Part shown: positions 35,355-43,879 of the stretch, piece by piece
Layout: each line of letters begins with the position of its first letter
Position numbering within the stretch: the first letter of the stretch is position 1
Origin: Pelagilacustribacter sp045567335
GTDB lineage: Bacteria; Pseudomonadota; Alphaproteobacteria; Pelagibacterales; Pelagibacteraceae
Assembly: GCA_045567335.1 (NCBI GenBank)
Contig: JBJLCZ010000003.1
Span: 1-64,000, forward strand
DNA: 64,000 nucleotides
Reading direction: 5' to 3'
The notes under the pieces: generated by a model
What the model was told of the DNA's origin: nothing
Database searches by the model: none
The model's input: the letters and a program-made list of their open reading frames with translations, nothing else
Translations under genes and position numbers: made by a program

Positions 35355-35520
35355 TTCTGAGCTTTCGCCCAGAAATTTAGTAGTTTTGGTTCGTCGTTGT
35401 AGGCGCTACCGCCGAACCTGCCCGATCAACTATTTTAGCGCTACTCAGTTGACCTTTCTGCCCTTTAAGCTTGAACCTCTCGGTTTTTCCCTAAATGGCC
35501 AGTTAAGAGTTGCCTCTTAA
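35355..35520 (-). ncRNA. Structured RNA of unknown class, probably minus strand
   Basis: Five successive hairpins fill this GC-richer gap. H1 35503-35520 is a 7-bp stem with GCAA loop. H2 35458-35502 is a long arm with GAGA loop. H3 is 35426-35452 (TCAACT/AGTTGA). H4 is 35388-35418 (GGTTCG/CGAACC plus an inner GTAG/CTAC). H5 35355-35374 is an 8-bp stem with GAAA loop. All three tetraloops are GNRA only on the minus strand. There, the G-U pairs in H2 and H5 would be A-C mismatches on the other strand, so minus is favoured. It has no tRNA, tmRNA, SRP or RNase P core motif that I can find. Confidence 0.6.
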
Positions 35521-35590
35521 TTGATTACATTTAAACATAAGTTAACTTTTATTCATATCACTTATTACGTGCGAGATTTTTTACTGTGAG

Positions 35591-36721
35591 TTACGTGGAT
35601 AAATTTTTGTTCTGTGTCTTATGAATCCAGCCGCCTCCTAAAAGTTTATCCCCATAATCATCTGTACTATAAAAAACACAGGCTTGACCGGGTGAAATAC
35701 CTGTTTCTTTGTCTAAGATTTCTACTTCCGCTAAATCTTTATTAAATTTAATCTTTGCATCCAATAATCTGCCTGTTGATCTTACTTTAATTTTAATTAT
35801 TTTTTTAAAATTTTTATCTAGACCTAAAATATTTAAATTTCTTAAACTAATTTTTTTAATAACTAATGCTTCCTTTGGGCCAACCGTAATAGAATTGTTC
35901 TCTGCGTTAATATTTAAAACGTATAATGGTTCTGAGTGTGCTAATTTAATTCCTCTTCTTTGTCCTACTGTGTAATTAATTATACCCTCATGCACACCAA
36001 TATTATTTCCCTTTAAATCAAAGATAGCTCCTGATTTAAAGGACTCTGGTCTATATTTTTTAATAACTGAGGAATAGTCGCCATTTGGCACAAAACATAT
36101 ATCCTGACTATCAGGTTTATTTGATACGTTTAAACTTAATTTTGAAGCTATCGATCTTGTTTCAGATTTTTCAATTTCTCCTAAAGGAAACCTTAAAAAA
36201 TCTAATTGCTCCTGAGTTGTACCAAAAAGAAAATAGCTCTGATCTCTATTTTTATCTTTTGCTCTATACATGTCAGATTTGCCATTATTAAAAACTCTAG
36301 TTACATAATGCCCTGTAACTAAAGCATCGGCATTTAAATCTTTTGCATATTTAAATAAATCTCTAAATTTTACAGTTTGATTGCATTGTACACAGGGTAT
36401 GGGAGTTTCACCGGAAACATAACTATCTATAAAAGAATCTATAACTTCTTTTTTAAAATTTTTTTGGTAATACAAAATTTCATGATTAATATTTAATTGT
36501 TCTGAAACTCTTTTGGCATCAACAATATCTCTTCCCGCACAGCATTGCCTACTATCCTTTAAATTTTTAGTATCATCATAAAGTTTTAAAGTTATGCCAG
36601 TAACATTATATCCCTCAGCTTTCATTATTCCAGCTACAACGGATGAGTCTACGCCTCCAGACATGGCAACAACAACTTTTGTGTCTTTGTTTTTTTTATT
36701 GAAACCTAGTGAATTTTTCAT
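35591..36721 (-). CDS. mnmA: tRNA-specific 2-thiouridylase
   Basis: Thiolates U34 of Glu, Gln and Lys tRNAs in the cytoplasm. PP-loop AMSGGVDSSVV lies at the start, followed by GITLKLYDD, the catalytic-cysteine motifs PIPCVQCNQTVKF and KPDSQDICFVP, and NYTVGQRRGIKL. About 376 residues from the chosen ATG at 36721; an ATG 12 codons upstream (36757) would add a non-conserved hydrophobic tail and overlap the divergent DUF3553 promoter. The RNA candidate lies downstream. Confidence 0.93.
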   Translation of the reverse strand: MKNSLGFNKKNKDTKVVVAMSGGVDSSVVAGIMKAEGYNVTGITLKLYDDTKNLKDSRQCCAGRDIVDAKRVSEQLNINHEILYYQKNFKKEVIDSFIDSYVSGETPIPCVQCNQTVKFRDLFKYAKDLNADALVTGHYVTRVFNNGKSDMYRAKDKNRDQSYFLFGTTQEQLDFLRFPLGEIEKSETRSIASKLSLNVSNKPDSQDICFVPNGDYSSVIKKYRPESFKSGAIFDLKGNNIGVHEGIINYTVGQRRGIKLAHSEPLYVLNINAENNSITVGPKEALVIKKISLRNLNILGLDKNFKKIIKIKVRSTGRLLDAKIKFNKDLAEVEILDKETGISPGQACVFYSTDDYGDKLLGGGWIHKTQNKNLST

Positions 36722-36758
36722 TATCCGTATATAATATAAAAAAAAAGAATTTTCCATA

Positions 36759-36938
36759 ATGCATTTAGATTTTGAACCAGGAGATTACGTAATAAACCCT
36801 CTAAAAAAACAATGGGGTATAGGACAAATTCAGTCTATTATAAACAATAAAGTAACCGTTAACTTCGAAAATTTTGGTAAACAAGTATTAAATATAGATT
36901 TTGTATCGTTAGAAAAAATTAATAATGAACAAAAATGA
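36759..36938 (+). CDS. DUF3553 domain protein
   Basis: A 59-residue protein: LDFEPGDYVINPLKKQWG, then IGQIQSIINNKVTVNFEN and KQVLNIDFVSLEK are the DUF3553 pattern, an SH3-like small beta domain. Function unknown. It diverges from mnmA across a 37-base spacer, and its stop overlaps the cysQ start by 14 bases. Frame, length and family pattern are consistent with a real gene. Confidence 0.85.
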   Translation: MHLDFEPGDYVINPLKKQWGIGQIQSIINNKVTVNFENFGKQVLNIDFVSLEKINNEQK

Positions 36939-37704
36939 ATTAAAATTAATAGCCGAAAGGTTAATAGATACTTTCAATATTGCTGGGGAAGAATCTATAG
37001 ATTTATATAAAAAAGGTTTAAATATACAAATAAAAGAAGATCAATCTCCTGTAAGTAATGGAGATCTCAAAGTTGATAGGTTGATTACAAATAAAATAAA
37101 GGAACTAACTCCAAACATTCCTATTATTTCTGAAGAAACTGTTAATATTGAAATAAAAAATAAAGCGAAAATATTTTGGTTAATTGATCCAATTGATGGA
37201 ACAAAAGAATATATCGCTGGTAAAGATGAATACACATTAAATGCAGCTTTAATAATAGATAAAATTTCTGTGCTTGGCTTAGTGGGAGTGCCTAAAAAAA
37301 AACAATTATTCTATTCTTTTCATCCAGGTGAGAGCTATTTAATTGAAAACAAAAAAACAATTAAAATTAATTGTTCAAAAAAAACTCCTACAAACTCAGT
37401 TGTTGCATTATCAAGCGTGCTTAAACCTTCAGACACGATAATGAATATACTTAAAAAATATAAAGTTACTTCGATTGTCAAAATGGCTAGTTCATATAAA
37501 TTTTGTGTTATTGCTTCAGGCGAATATGATATCTACGCAGCTAAAGAAAGAGCAAACGAGTGGGATTATGCTGCAGGACATGCTATAGCTCAAAATGCTG
37601 GAGCGATTATTAAGACACTAGATGATAAACCTTTCTATTACGGAAAAGAAGATTATAAGAATCCAAGTATTTTAATTAAACGTTCAAAAAATTTAAATGA
37701 TTAA
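36925..37704 (+). CDS. cysQ: 3'(2'),5'-bisphosphate nucleotidase
   Basis: Li-sensitive IMPase-fold phosphatase, 259 residues: metal-binding LIDPIDGTKEYIAGKDEYTLN, preceded by the ISEE glutamates, and EWDYAAGHAIAQNAGA near the C-terminus. CysQ removes the 3' phosphate of PAP, a by-product of sulfation or phosphopantetheine transfer. An inositol phosphatase-like activity is possible. Its role in an organism with unclear sulfate assimilation is an open point. It overlaps DUF3553 upstream and a 41-residue frame downstream. Confidence 0.9.
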   Translation: MNKNELKLIAERLIDTFNIAGEESIDLYKKGLNIQIKEDQSPVSNGDLKVDRLITNKIKELTPNIPIISEETVNIEIKNKAKIFWLIDPIDGTKEYIAGKDEYTLNAALIIDKISVLGLVGVPKKKQLFYSFHPGESYLIENKKTIKINCSKKTPTNSVVALSSVLKPSDTIMNILKKYKVTSIVKMASSYKFCVIASGEYDIYAAKERANEWDYAAGHAIAQNAGAIIKTLDDKPFYYGKEDYKNPSILIKRSKNLND

Positions 37705-37822
37705 AACAATATTAATTATAATTATTTCAGTTACTTTTGTAGGTGTATTATTTTTTATATTAGTAAGAAATGCTCTAAAAAGAAGATTGGATGAGCTAAT
37801 AAAAAAAGAAAAAGAAGAATTA
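37697..37822 (+). CDS. Small single-span membrane protein, hypothetical
   Basis: A 41-residue frame starting MIKTILIIIISVTFVGVL has one hydrophobic helix (about residues 4-23) and a basic, lysine-rich tail. The start overlaps the cysQ stop by 8 bases, a spacing common in this genome, and the stop overlaps recX's end by 3 bases. Coding potential is suggested only by the membrane-helix-plus-basic-tail layout. Confidence 0.4.
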
Positions 37823-38380
37823 GATGATTTTAATTAATTTATTGAATTCTTTAGTTTCAATATCTAATACTCTTTTAGATAATTCAAAGCTAAAACCTCC
37901 TCTTGCTAAAATTCCCATATCTTTTTTGTAGAATATTTCTCGATTTGCTTCTGGTCGTAAAGCACCTATTCGTCTTCTTTTACATAGTTTTAAAGCAGAA
38001 ACGAAATCCGGCTCAATTTTATCTTCTTTTATTTTATTAATACTTCTTTTTATATGTTCACTTTCAATTCCTTTTTGTCTAAGAGATTGATTAATCTTGT
38101 TTAATGAATAACCTCTTCTCAAAAACATTCTGGCTTTTGAATCTGCGTATAATTCATCATTAAGTAATTTATTACTCTCCAAATTTTTCAATATTTCATC
38201 AATTATTAAAGAAACCTCTTTTTTTGATTTTGTACCTTTTATTTTAATCAAGTATTTTTTTAATAAATATATTTTTAATTGTTGTTTGGAGGGACTATAT
38301 TTTTCTAGATATCCATATGCTAAATCCTTTAAATTTGTTGTTAGGTCTTCAAAATCTTTTTTATTTAATGTGGGATTCAT
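37820..38380 (-). CDS. recX: Regulatory protein RecX
   Basis: The 186-residue RecX-family protein has three-helix repeats, e.g. AYGYLEKYSPSKQQLKIYLLKK and LNDELYADSKARMFLRRGYSLNKINQSLRQKGI. RecX binds and limits RecA filament growth. The protein lies convergent to cysQ. RecA is not in the window. Confidence 0.85.
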   Translation of the reverse strand: MNPTLNKKDFEDLTTNLKDLAYGYLEKYSPSKQQLKIYLLKKYLIKIKGTKSKKEVSLIIDEILKNLESNKLLNDELYADSKARMFLRRGYSLNKINQSLRQKGIESEHIKRSINKIKEDKIEPDFVSALKLCKRRRIGALRPEANREIFYKKDMGILARGGFSFELSKRVLDIETKEFNKLIKII

Positions 38381-38406
38381 TTAACTAATATACTATATTA
38401 TTTTAA

Positions 38407-38877
38407 ATGATAAATAACTTTCAAACATATCTAACTTATGAAAATATTTACCTTTTGGCTAACTGGGGAGTTTTACCTTTTTGGGTCTTGCTGATTTTGG
38501 CGCCAAATAACGTACTAACAAAATTTATTGTACACTCTATAATAGCGCCTCTTTTACTTGCAACAGCGTATATATATATTGGTTATAAAATATATTTAGA
38601 TGGAAATATTTTTCTTGGATTTGACTTATATTTTGGCTTAGATAATTTATATACTGTTTTTTCAGAAGAAACTTTCCTTTTAATTTTTTGGCTACACTTC
38701 CTTTCTATTAGTTTATTTATTGGTGCATGGATCGCGAGAGATTGTCAAAAATATATGATACCAAAAGTAATTTGTGTTTTTTCATTAATAATAACTTATT
38801 TTTCAGGCCCAGTTGGTTTGGTTTTTTATTGGTTTATGAGAATATTTTTTGCCAAAAAAATTAGTTTTAATGATTAA
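38407..38877 (+). CDS. ABA4-like family membrane protein
   Basis: The 156-residue protein has four hydrophobic segments; LANWGVLPFWVLLILAP and FGLDNLYTVFSEETFLLIFWLHFLSISLFIGAWIARDC with FSGPVGLVFYW match the ABA4-like family. The plant relative acts in neoxanthin formation; the bacterial role is unknown. It overlaps the DsbA-like isomerase gene by 8 bases. Carotenoid-related activity would suit a proteorhodopsin-bearing organism, but this is inference. Confidence 0.8.
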   Translation: MINNFQTYLTYENIYLLANWGVLPFWVLLILAPNNVLTKFIVHSIIAPLLLATAYIYIGYKIYLDGNIFLGFDLYFGLDNLYTVFSEETFLLIFWLHFLSISLFIGAWIARDCQKYMIPKVICVFSLIITYFSGPVGLVFYWFMRIFFAKKISFND

Positions 38878-39457
38878 GACTTTTGAATTTTATTTTGATT
38901 TCGTTAGTCCATACTCTTTTATTGCTCATCAAGATTTAAAAAAAATAGAAAAAAAATACTCTATCAAAATTAAATACAAGCCTATATTATTAGGTGGTAT
39001 TCATAATCTTCATAATATTAAAGCTCCTGCATTCATACCTGCCAAAGCTAAATTCATGATTAGAGATTGTAAATTGATAGCAGAAAAAAATAAAATTCAA
39101 TTTAAATTTAATTCATATTTTCCTATAAAAACCTTGAACTTAATGAGAGGCGTTTTAGTAGCTAATGAAGATGATTTTACAAGTTTATATGTTGAAAAAA
39201 TTTTTGATGCTATTTGGAAAGACGGACTTAATATGAATGATCAAAATATTATTGATAAAGTGTTAAAAAATATTGATATTAATCCAAAAACTTTTTTTTT
39301 GAGATCTTCAAGTCAAAACGTAAAAAATTTACTAAAAAAAAAAACTGATGAAGCTTATGAAAAAGGAATATTTGGTGCACCAACATTTTTAGTAAACAAT
39401 AAAATTTTTTGGGGTCAAGACCGATTAGAGTTTGCAGTTAATGAAGCAAAAAAATAA
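38870..39457 (+). CDS. DsbA-family isomerase, 2-hydroxychromene-2-carboxylate isomerase-like
   Basis: Thioredoxin-fold (GST-kappa/DsbA-like) protein of 195 residues: FEFYFDFVSPYSFIAHQDL at the N-terminus (SPYS in place of CxxC), NLHNIKAPAFIPAKA, and the C-terminal GIFGAPTFLVNNKIFWGQDRLEF. The substrate may be a glutathione conjugate. The ATG at 38870 is preferred over an upstream GTG/TTG frame start because it aligns with the fold start and overlaps the ABA4 gene. The true substrate is not known. Confidence 0.85.
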   Translation: MIKTFEFYFDFVSPYSFIAHQDLKKIEKKYSIKIKYKPILLGGIHNLHNIKAPAFIPAKAKFMIRDCKLIAEKNKIQFKFNSYFPIKTLNLMRGVLVANEDDFTSLYVEKIFDAIWKDGLNMNDQNIIDKVLKNIDINPKTFFLRSSSQNVKNLLKKKTDEAYEKGIFGAPTFLVNNKIFWGQDRLEFAVNEAKK

Positions 39458-39856
39458 CTATTTTTTTTCTTTTTTAATAATCTCTAAACCAGCACTTTTT
39501 AATGCATCAAAACCACCCTCTACATCAGCTATATTTTTAAATCCCATTTCCTGAAGAGATTTGGTTGCTAAAGCAGATCTCATACCTAGCGCACAAAATA
39601 AAACTAATTTTTTAACATTTTTTATTTTTTTTTCTTTATAATAAGAGCTTTCAGGATCGAGCCAAAATTCTAGCATTCCTCTTGGAATATGAATTGAATT
39701 TTTAATAGTTCCTTCTTTCCATAATTCTCTGATGTCTCTCACATCAACTAAAGTAATTTCGTCTTTTTCTAACAAATTTTTAGTTTCTTTTGCTGAAATA
39801 GACGTTATTTCTTTTTTTGCTTCATCAACTAAATCTTTTGAAGTTTTTATATTCAT
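39458..39856 (-). CDS. Rhodanese-like protein
   Basis: Single rhodanese domain, 132 residues. LVDVRDIRELWKEGTIKNSIHIPRG starts the domain and the active-site loop is LFCALGMRSALA with the catalytic cysteine. Such proteins carry persulfide sulfur; no signal peptide is seen, so it acts in the cytoplasm. It converges with the DsbA-like gene. A link to sulfur trafficking is plausible, not shown. Confidence 0.88.
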   Translation of the reverse strand: MNIKTSKDLVDEAKKEITSISAKETKNLLEKDEITLVDVRDIRELWKEGTIKNSIHIPRGMLEFWLDPESSYYKEKKIKNVKKLVLFCALGMRSALATKSLQEMGFKNIADVEGGFDALKSAGLEIIKKEKK

Positions 39857-39889
39857 GATAATTAACTATAATAAACCATTTTAAAACAA

Positions 39890-40918
39890 ATGAGAAAAAT
39901 TAACAATAATGAAAAAAAAGGTTTTTTAAAAAAAATCTTTGTTAAAATTTGTAGAATAATAGGATACGAGATTATTGATCAAAAAAACTTTCATCTTCCA
40001 GTGTCAGGAAAGAACTCATTTGAAAACTTTAGTACATTAGGTAAAAATTCAATTTCGATTCCTCTAGGAATAACAAAAATTACAAGACCGGTTAAATCTT
40101 TAGAAATATTTATAAAAACTTGTACATCTGTAAATCTTGTTACACAAAATAAGAAAAGAGTTTTTGAATGTGAGAAGTCTGAATATACTTTTAGAACAAT
40201 TAAATCTTTAATTAACAATTTTAAATTAAACACAGAGATATTAGAAAAAATTAATTTAAAAATAACTATAATTGATCATAAGTCTAAAAACTATGACTTA
40301 AACTTAATTAAAAAACTTTTAGAACAATCTTCAATAAAATATGAAATAATTAATTTAGATGTTAACGAATTTTCTTTTATTAAAACGATGAATAAAAATA
40401 ATCCAATTTTTGAAGATAATATGAAAGCTACAATGGCAAGTATACTAAAATCTTTTAAAGCTGCAAAAGACAGCTCAGCAGACTTAGTCTATTTTGTAGA
40501 AGATGATTATATTCATAAAAAAGACAGTCTTAGTGAAATGATATTTACATATGAAAAACTAGCTTCAGTATTTAAAAAAGATCTTTTTTTATGTCCAGTA
40601 GACTACCCTTATCTTTATAAAGAAGCTGAACCCACAAATGTTTTTATTGGTCATAAATATCATTGGAGACGAGTAAGAGAATCGCTATTAACTTTTATGA
40701 CAAATAAAAAAATGATAGAAAAATATTGGAATGAACTGATAAAAATGTCAGAAACTGAACATTCTCCTTTTGAAACTCCGCTTCATGAAATTTACGAAGA
40801 AGAAATTTGTTTATCTCCCATTCCTTCGCTAGCAATACATTGTACTAACGTGAACTCTGTATTTGGTTTGTCCCCTAATATTGATTGGAAAAAAATTTGG
40901 GAAGATAGCAAAGTTTAA
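39890..40918 (+). CDS. Putative glycosyltransferase-like protein
   Basis: The 342-residue protein is weakly recognisable. A central Rossmann-like block ends with LVYFVEDDYIHKKDSL, where the ED/DD run may be a DxD-type metal site as in GT-A glycosyltransferases. KATMASILKSFKAA before it fits the nucleotide part, and HYHW-like residues in GHKYHWRRVRES may serve catalysis. No signal peptide is seen; the very basic N-terminus suggests membrane or LPS assembly association. The identity is tentative. Confidence 0.5.
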   Translation: MRKINNNEKKGFLKKIFVKICRIIGYEIIDQKNFHLPVSGKNSFENFSTLGKNSISIPLGITKITRPVKSLEIFIKTCTSVNLVTQNKKRVFECEKSEYTFRTIKSLINNFKLNTEILEKINLKITIIDHKSKNYDLNLIKKLLEQSSIKYEIINLDVNEFSFIKTMNKNNPIFEDNMKATMASILKSFKAAKDSSADLVYFVEDDYIHKKDSLSEMIFTYEKLASVFKKDLFLCPVDYPYLYKEAEPTNVFIGHKYHWRRVRESLLTFMTNKKMIEKYWNELIKMSETEHSPFETPLHEIYEEEICLSPIPSLAIHCTNVNSVFGLSPNIDWKKIWEDSKV

Positions 40919-40922
40919 AAAA

Positions 40923-40947
40923 AAAGGCTCAATTTTTAATTGAGCCT
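40923..40947. terminator. Bidirectional terminator between glycosyltransferase-like gene and amt
   Basis: A 9-bp stem pairs 40923-40931 (AAGGCTCAA) with 40939-40947 around a 7-base AT loop. T-rich runs follow on both strands. It serves the plus gene ending at 40918 and the minus amt ending at 40979. Confidence 0.85.
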
Positions 40948-40978
40948 TAATTTTATTTTTATAAATTAAAGTTATATT

Positions 40979-42271
40979 CTAGTCTCTTATAGAATAAGCT
41001 ATAACTCCCACTTCTGCTTTATCAGTTCCTAATTTTTCTGCAGCTTTACTAATTCTTAGACCAATAGTTGCTTTAAGAGTACTAAATGTTATCCAAGAAA
41101 GAACAAAACTAAATACACAAACTGAAAACACTCCTATTAATTGAGTGTCAAAAGAAGTGTCTACATTAGTTAGCGGTACAACAAGTGTTCCAAATATTCC
41201 TGCAAACATATGAACTGGTATAGCTCCTACAACATCATCAATTCTATAACTTTCTAAAAATTTAGTTCCGTAATACATAATCACAGCTCCAATAGAACCA
41301 ATTAGCATCGCAGTTATAGGTCCAGGAGTTAAGGGTTCTGCGGTTATTGCTACTAATCCTGCTAACGCACCATTAAGCATCATAACAATATCAGTTTTAC
41401 CTCCTATTAATCGGGTTAACGCTGCTCCAGTAACAGTTCCTGCAGCTCCAGCTAAGTGTGTATTAACCGCAATTTTAGAAATTGCATTTACGTCATCAAA
41501 AGTTCCCATTGCTAATTGACTAAAACCGTTAAAACCAAACCAACCAAACCAGAGCAAGAAGGTACCAAGAGTCACTAAAGGAATACTTGAAGCTGCAAAA
41601 GGTTCCATTGATTTTTTTTCACCTTTTCTTCCAAATCTTCCTTCTCTAGCTCCTAAAATTATCACTCCAGCCAATGCAGCTGAACCTCCGCAAGCATGTA
41701 CTAAAGTTGATCCAGCAAAATCAGAAAATCCAGAAGATGACAACCATCCGCCTCCCCATTGCCAACCCATTGAAATTGGATATATTAAACCAGCCATTAT
41801 TGCAGCAAATATAAAAAAAGGCCAAATCTTAATTCTTTCAGCTACCGCACCTGATACTATTGATGCCGTTGCACAAACAAACATTGTTTGAAAAAACCAA
41901 TCTGAATATCCTGAATACCCTGTTTCAGTATTAGTCGTATCAGTCCAGATAGAAAAAGATCCCACATAACCTCCCTCCGGAATTCCATAAGCTAAGTTAT
42001 AACCAACTAAAAAAAATACTATAGAACAAATTGCAAATTTGCCTATATTTTTTGCAGCAATTGTTGATACGCTTTTTGTTGTTACTAATCCACTTTCTAA
42101 CATACAAAAACCAGCCGCCATAAAAGCAACTAGAACTCCGCCAATGTAGAATGCTAATGAATTAAATATATATTGTCCCTCTTGAGACATAGTAGTTTCA
42201 GCAAAACTATTTTCACTAAAAAAAAGTAAAAAGGTAAAACTAAAGAACAATTTTAATTTGATATTTCTCAT
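40979..42271 (-). CDS. amt: Ammonium transporter (Amt/Rh family), copy 2
   Basis: The 430-residue protein with a signal-like N-terminus and eleven membrane segments carries the Amt landmarks: AAGFCMLESGLV, FFLVGYNLAYG, DFAGSTLVHACGG, GTFLLWFGWFGFNG, NTHLAGAAGTVTGA, and DDVVGAIPVHMFAGIFG. It imports ammonium in the periplasm-to-cytoplasm direction. It closely resembles the gene immediately upstream (42424), a tandem duplication. A terminator-like hairpin and a 7-5-7 palindrome separate the two. Confidence 0.92.
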   Translation of the reverse strand: MRNIKLKLFFSFTFLLFFSENSFAETTMSQEGQYIFNSLAFYIGGVLVAFMAAGFCMLESGLVTTKSVSTIAAKNIGKFAICSIVFFLVGYNLAYGIPEGGYVGSFSIWTDTTNTETGYSGYSDWFFQTMFVCATASIVSGAVAERIKIWPFFIFAAIMAGLIYPISMGWQWGGGWLSSSGFSDFAGSTLVHACGGSAALAGVIILGAREGRFGRKGEKKSMEPFAASSIPLVTLGTFLLWFGWFGFNGFSQLAMGTFDDVNAISKIAVNTHLAGAAGTVTGAALTRLIGGKTDIVMMLNGALAGLVAITAEPLTPGPITAMLIGSIGAVIMYYGTKFLESYRIDDVVGAIPVHMFAGIFGTLVVPLTNVDTSFDTQLIGVFSVCVFSFVLSWITFSTLKATIGLRISKAAEKLGTDKAEVGVIAYSIRD

Positions 42272-42327
42272 TTTTTCTCCCTATTATATTTTAAGCTGGA
42301 TAACTATCAGATTTTGAAGGTTGCATT

Positions 42328-42346
42328 TTATGCAATTAATGCATAA
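42328..42346. promoter_or_regulatory. Perfect palindrome upstream of second amt
   Basis: TTATGCA-N5-TGCATAA (7-5-7, perfect), overlapping an adjacent TTGCAT-N3-ATGCAA at 42321-42335, lies about 55-75 bases upstream of the amt start at 42271. It resembles a nitrogen-type operator with TGCA cores (NtrC/NtrX-like). The protein binding it is unknown. Confidence 0.5.
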
Positions 42347-42362
42347 TAGACTTGAAATAAAT

Positions 42363-42404
42363 AAGGCCTGGAAGGGGGAAACCAAACCAGGCCTTTATTT
42401 TTTT
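42363..42404 (-). terminator. Terminator-like hairpin between the two amt genes
   Basis: A 9-bp GC-rich stem (AAGGCCTGG, 42363-42371, with 42387-42395) lies just after the upstream amt. On the minus strand it is followed by ATTTATTTC; a T tract also follows on the plus strand. It would separate expression of the two copies. Confidence 0.7.
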
Positions 42405-42423
42405 CCCGAGGGAGGGAGATTTT

Positions 42424-43716
42424 TTAGTCTCTTATACCGTAAGCAATTACACCTATTTCAGCTTTATCTGTTCCAAGTTTTTCAGCTTCTTTGCTTATTC
42501 TTAGACCGATTGTAGCTTTCATAAGTTTAAAAACTATGAATGATATAACGAATACAAATATCACTACTGAAATTGTTCCTAGGAATTGTGCTCCAAATGA
42601 AACATCTCCATTAGTTAATGGAACAGCTAAAGTACCCCAGATACCGGCAACTAAGTGTGCTGGTATTGCTCCAACCACATCATCTATTTTTAACTTAAAT
42701 AAAAGTTGTGTTGAGAAATACATTACTAATCCACCAATTGCTCCTATAAAGATTGCAGCTAAAGGACTAGGTGTTAAAGGTTCAGCAGTAATTGCCACTA
42801 ATCCTGCAATCGCACCATTGAGCATCATTACCACGTCTGTTTTTCCACCAATTAGTCTAGAGACCACAGCAGCGGTTAAAACTCCACCGCCAGCAGCTAA
42901 ATTAGTATTGATATAAATTGTAGCTACAGATGAAACATCTTCTAATGTTCCAGCAGCTAATTGAGAACCACCATTAAAACCGAACCAACCCATCCAAAGT
43001 ATAAATACTCCAAGTGTAGCTAACGGAATTGATGATGCAGCAAACGGCGTCATGGATTTTACTCCGCCACTAGCACTGAATCTACCAGTTCTTGCCCCTA
43101 GTACGATTGCTCCTGCTAGAGCAGCAGCTCCGCCAGCAGCATGAACTAAAGTTGAACCAGCAAAATCAGAGAATCCAGCGACTGATAACCATCCACCGCC
43201 CCATTGCCAACCCATTTCAATTGGATAAATTATCCCAGTTAAAATTGCAGCAAATAAGAAAAATGGCCAAATTTTAATTCTCTCAGCTAAAGTACCAGAA
43301 ACAATAGACATAGTCGTTGCGCAAAATACCATTTGAAAAAACCAATCTGATCCATCTGAATATCCTGTTTCTATGCTAGAACCATCACTCCAAGGAGTAA
43401 AAGATCCTATGTAACCACCTTCAGGTATACCATAAGCTAAATTGTATCCAACTAACCAAAACATTACTCCGGCAATTGAATATAAGCCTATATTTTTTGC
43501 ACAAATTGCAGATACGCTTTTAGATGTTACTAAGCCTGATTCTAACATGGCAAAGCCTGCTGCCATCCACATAACTAAAAAACCAGACATCAAAAATAGT
43601 AAGGTATTGAAGATATATTGTACTTCTGCAGATACAGTAGTTTCGGCATATCCTAAGCCAGCAAAACTAAAATACAAAGCTGTTCCTGCGAAAAAGTAAA
43701 TTAAATATTTTTTCAT
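42424..43716 (-). CDS. amt: Ammonium transporter (Amt/Rh family), copy 1
   Basis: 430 residues; a signal-like N-terminus ends near GYAET. Amt landmarks include AAGFAMLESGLVTSKS, DFAGSTLVHAAGGAAAL, ILWMGWFGFNGGSQL, GGVLTAAVVSRLIGGKTDVVMMLNG, DDVVGAIPAHLVAGIWG. Close paralogue of the next gene, with differences mainly in loops, suggesting specialised affinities or regulation. A good AAGGA lies ahead of the ATG, and a TACTAA-N6-TTAGTA inverted repeat is in its upstream spacer. Confidence 0.92.
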   Translation of the reverse strand: MKKYLIYFFAGTALYFSFAGLGYAETTVSAEVQYIFNTLLFLMSGFLVMWMAAGFAMLESGLVTSKSVSAICAKNIGLYSIAGVMFWLVGYNLAYGIPEGGYIGSFTPWSDGSSIETGYSDGSDWFFQMVFCATTMSIVSGTLAERIKIWPFFLFAAILTGIIYPIEMGWQWGGGWLSVAGFSDFAGSTLVHAAGGAAALAGAIVLGARTGRFSASGGVKSMTPFAASSIPLATLGVFILWMGWFGFNGGSQLAAGTLEDVSSVATIYINTNLAAGGGVLTAAVVSRLIGGKTDVVMMLNGAIAGLVAITAEPLTPSPLAAIFIGAIGGLVMYFSTQLLFKLKIDDVVGAIPAHLVAGIWGTLAVPLTNGDVSFGAQFLGTISVVIFVFVISFIVFKLMKATIGLRISKEAEKLGTDKAEIGVIAYGIRD

Positions 43717-43879
43717 ATTAATCCTTTGTTAAGTTAAAATTAATTATTAATTTGTAAGCGGGATTAGTACTAACGATAATTAGTAATTTTAGTTATGCGG
43801 AAAATACAATGCTTTGAGGGTATTAAAGATATGCCGTTTTTTAATAGCTCCCAAAAAAATGAGAGCTACTAAATAATGC

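Noticed and set aside
35355..35520. Identity of the structured RNA as tmRNA, SRP RNA, RNase P RNA or tRNA
   Set aside because: No CCA end, no tag frame, no SRP GGAA/AGCAGCC loop and no RNase P P4 motif could be found.
42272..42290. TATAAT just before the second amt as a promoter
   Set aside because: It is only 11 bases from the ATG, leaving no room for a leader with a ribosome site.
42491..42916. Plus-strand 141-codon frame inside amt
   Set aside because: Antisense shadow of a conserved membrane protein.
43845..43868. Hairpin after the HU gene as a terminator
   Set aside because: The stem pairs but no T run follows on the minus strand.
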